Shown piece after piece: positions 4,741-5,702 of a stretch of 5,702 nt of DNA. Below the pieces are notes generated by a model, which did no database searches, was not told the DNA's origin, and saw nothing but the letters and a program-made list of their open reading frames with translations. How positions within the stretch are numbered: position 1 is the first letter of the stretch; each line of letters starts with the position of its first letter. Origin of the DNA: a bacterium (GTDB lineage Bacteria; Pseudomonadota; Gammaproteobacteria; Burkholderiales; Methylophilaceae); NCBI GenBank assembly GCA_027310505.1, contig DAIDAS010000102.1:1-5702 (forward strand), given 5' to 3'. The position numbers and the translations under genes are program-made.

Positions 4741-5702
4741 ATGCATTTATCCGACCTAAAACACCTGCCCGTCACAGAAATTGTGGAGATGGCGATTGCC
4801 CATGAAATCGAAGGCGCCAGCCGCATGCGCAAGCAGGACCTCATTTTCGCCCTGCTCAAGAACAAGGCGAAAAAAGGCGAGACCATCTTTGGCGACGGCA
4901 CGCTGGAAGTATTGCAGGATGGCTTCGGCTTTTTGCGCGCACCGGACAGCTCCTATCTGGCAGGGCCGGACGACGTTTACGTTTCTCCTTCGCAAATTCG
5001 CCGCTTCAATCTGCACACCGGCGACACCATCACCGGTGAGGTCAGGACCCCGAAGGACGGCGAACGCTACTTTGCGCTGGTCAAGGTCGACACGGTCAAC
5101 GGCGAAGCTCCGGAAAACACCAAGCACAAGATTCTGTTCGAGAACCTCACCCCGCTGCACCCGGACGAACCGCTCAAACTGGAGCGCGATATCCGCAGCG
5201 AAGAGAACATTACCGGCCGCGTCATCGACATGAGCGCGCCGATCGGGAAAGGCCAGCGCGGCCTGCTGGTCGCAAGCCCCAAATCCGGCAAAACCGTGAT
5301 GATGCAGCACATCGCCCATGCCATTACCTCCAACCACCCGGATGTCGCACTGATCGTACTATTGATCGACGAACGCCCGGAAGAAGTGACGGAAATGACG
5401 CGCTCGGTGAAGGGCGAAGTGGTCGCCTCCACCTTCGACGAACCCGCCACGCGCCACGTGCAGGTTGCAGAAATGGTGCTGGAAAAAGCCAAACGCCTGG
5501 TCGAACACAAAAAGGATGTTGTCATCCTGCTCGACTCCATCACACGTCTGGCACGCGCCTACAACACCGTGGTGCCGTCATCCGGCAAGGTGCTGACCGG
5601 CGGCGTGGACGCCAATGCCCTGCAACGGCCGAAACGCTTCTTCGGCGCCGCGCGCAACATCGAAGAAGGCGGTTCGCTGACCATCATCGCCACCGCGCTG
5701 GT
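4741..5702 (+). CDS. rho: Transcription termination factor Rho, N-terminal 320 residues (cut by window end)
   Basis: Rho is a hexameric RNA-dependent ATPase and helicase that ends transcription. The reading frame stays open to the last base; about 100 residues of the usual 419 are missing. In order: an N-terminal helical Rho_N part beginning MHLSDLKHLPVTEIVEM (compare E. coli MNLTELKNTPVSELI); the cold-shock-like RNA-binding domain with DGFGFLR and YVSPSQIRRFNL; then the ATPase core with Walker A S-P-K181-S-G-K184-T185, catalytic E211 in LLIDERPEEV, Walker B D265 in VILLDSITR, and the Q-loop region SGKVLTGGVDA. These residues fall at the same numbers as in E. coli, so there is no net indel and the ATG at 4741 is well supported. 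The R-loop and arginine finger (R366) lie beyond the window. No insertion of the Gln/Asn/Arg-rich type seen in some phyla is present. Confidence 0.98.
   Translation, partial: MHLSDLKHLPVTEIVEMAIAHEIEGASRMRKQDLIFALLKNKAKKGETIFGDGTLEVLQDGFGFLRAPDSSYLAGPDDVYVSPSQIRRFNLHTGDTITGEVRTPKDGERYFALVKVDTVNGEAPENTKHKILFENLTPLHPDEPLKLERDIRSEENITGRVIDMSAPIGKGQRGLLVASPKSGKTVMMQHIAHAITSNHPDVALIVLLIDERPEEVTEMTRSVKGEVVASTFDEPATRHVQVAEMVLEKAKRLVEHKKDVVILLDSITRLARAYNTVVPSSGKVLTGGVDANALQRPKRFFGAARNIEEGGSLTIIATAL

Noticed and set aside
4756..5337. 193-residue minus-strand frame inside rho
   Set aside because: It is antisense to highly conserved rho codons and shows no recognisable protein features.

Overview
The window reads as a core chromosomal segment of a betaproteobacterium, most likely near the Nitrosomonadales (Gallionella, Sulfuricella or Methylophilus relatives). 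The grounds are a moderately high GC content, a DUF3579 gene (a family I know mainly from Betaproteobacteria), a trxA-rho pair, and an lpoA-yraN-diaA-dolP block matching the E. coli yraM-yraN-yraO-yraP order. The assignment to order is inference. I see no mobile element, CRISPR array, rRNA, tRNA or sign of recent transfer.

Left part (1-1614, + strand): the last 38 codons of an LpoA/LppC-type activator of peptidoglycan synthesis, then yraN, diaA and dolP, packed with a 2-base gap and two stop/start overlaps (ATGA and TAATG). This is one operon joining cell-wall synthesis (LpoA), an uncharacterised nuclease-fold protein (YraN), replication-initiation control (DiaA) and outer-membrane integrity (DolP). 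The SIS-domain protein lacks the catalytic Glu of phosphoheptose isomerase, so DiaA is the better name than GmhA.

Middle part (1612-2603): an extended -10 promoter overlaps the dolP stop codon and probably drives a small DUF3579 gene, which ends at a clear intrinsic terminator. Facing it on the minus strand is an exported TlpA-type thioredoxin-fold protein whose stop codon lies in the T-tract of that terminator. A 109-bp divergent spacer separates it from the next gene.

Right part (2604-5702, + strand): a 528-residue uncharacterised protein with a helical N-terminal part and a PilZ-like C-terminal part (RxxxR, then NxSxxG); trxA, encoding a canonical cytoplasmic thioredoxin; and the first 320 codons of rho, cut by the window edge. 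The 122-bp trxA-rho spacer holds a large nested inverted repeat followed by a G-poor pyrimidine tract just before the rho start. This is a good candidate for Rho autoregulation and the most interesting non-coding signal here. I found no clearly novel multi-gene system; the PilZ-like protein is the least explained gene.
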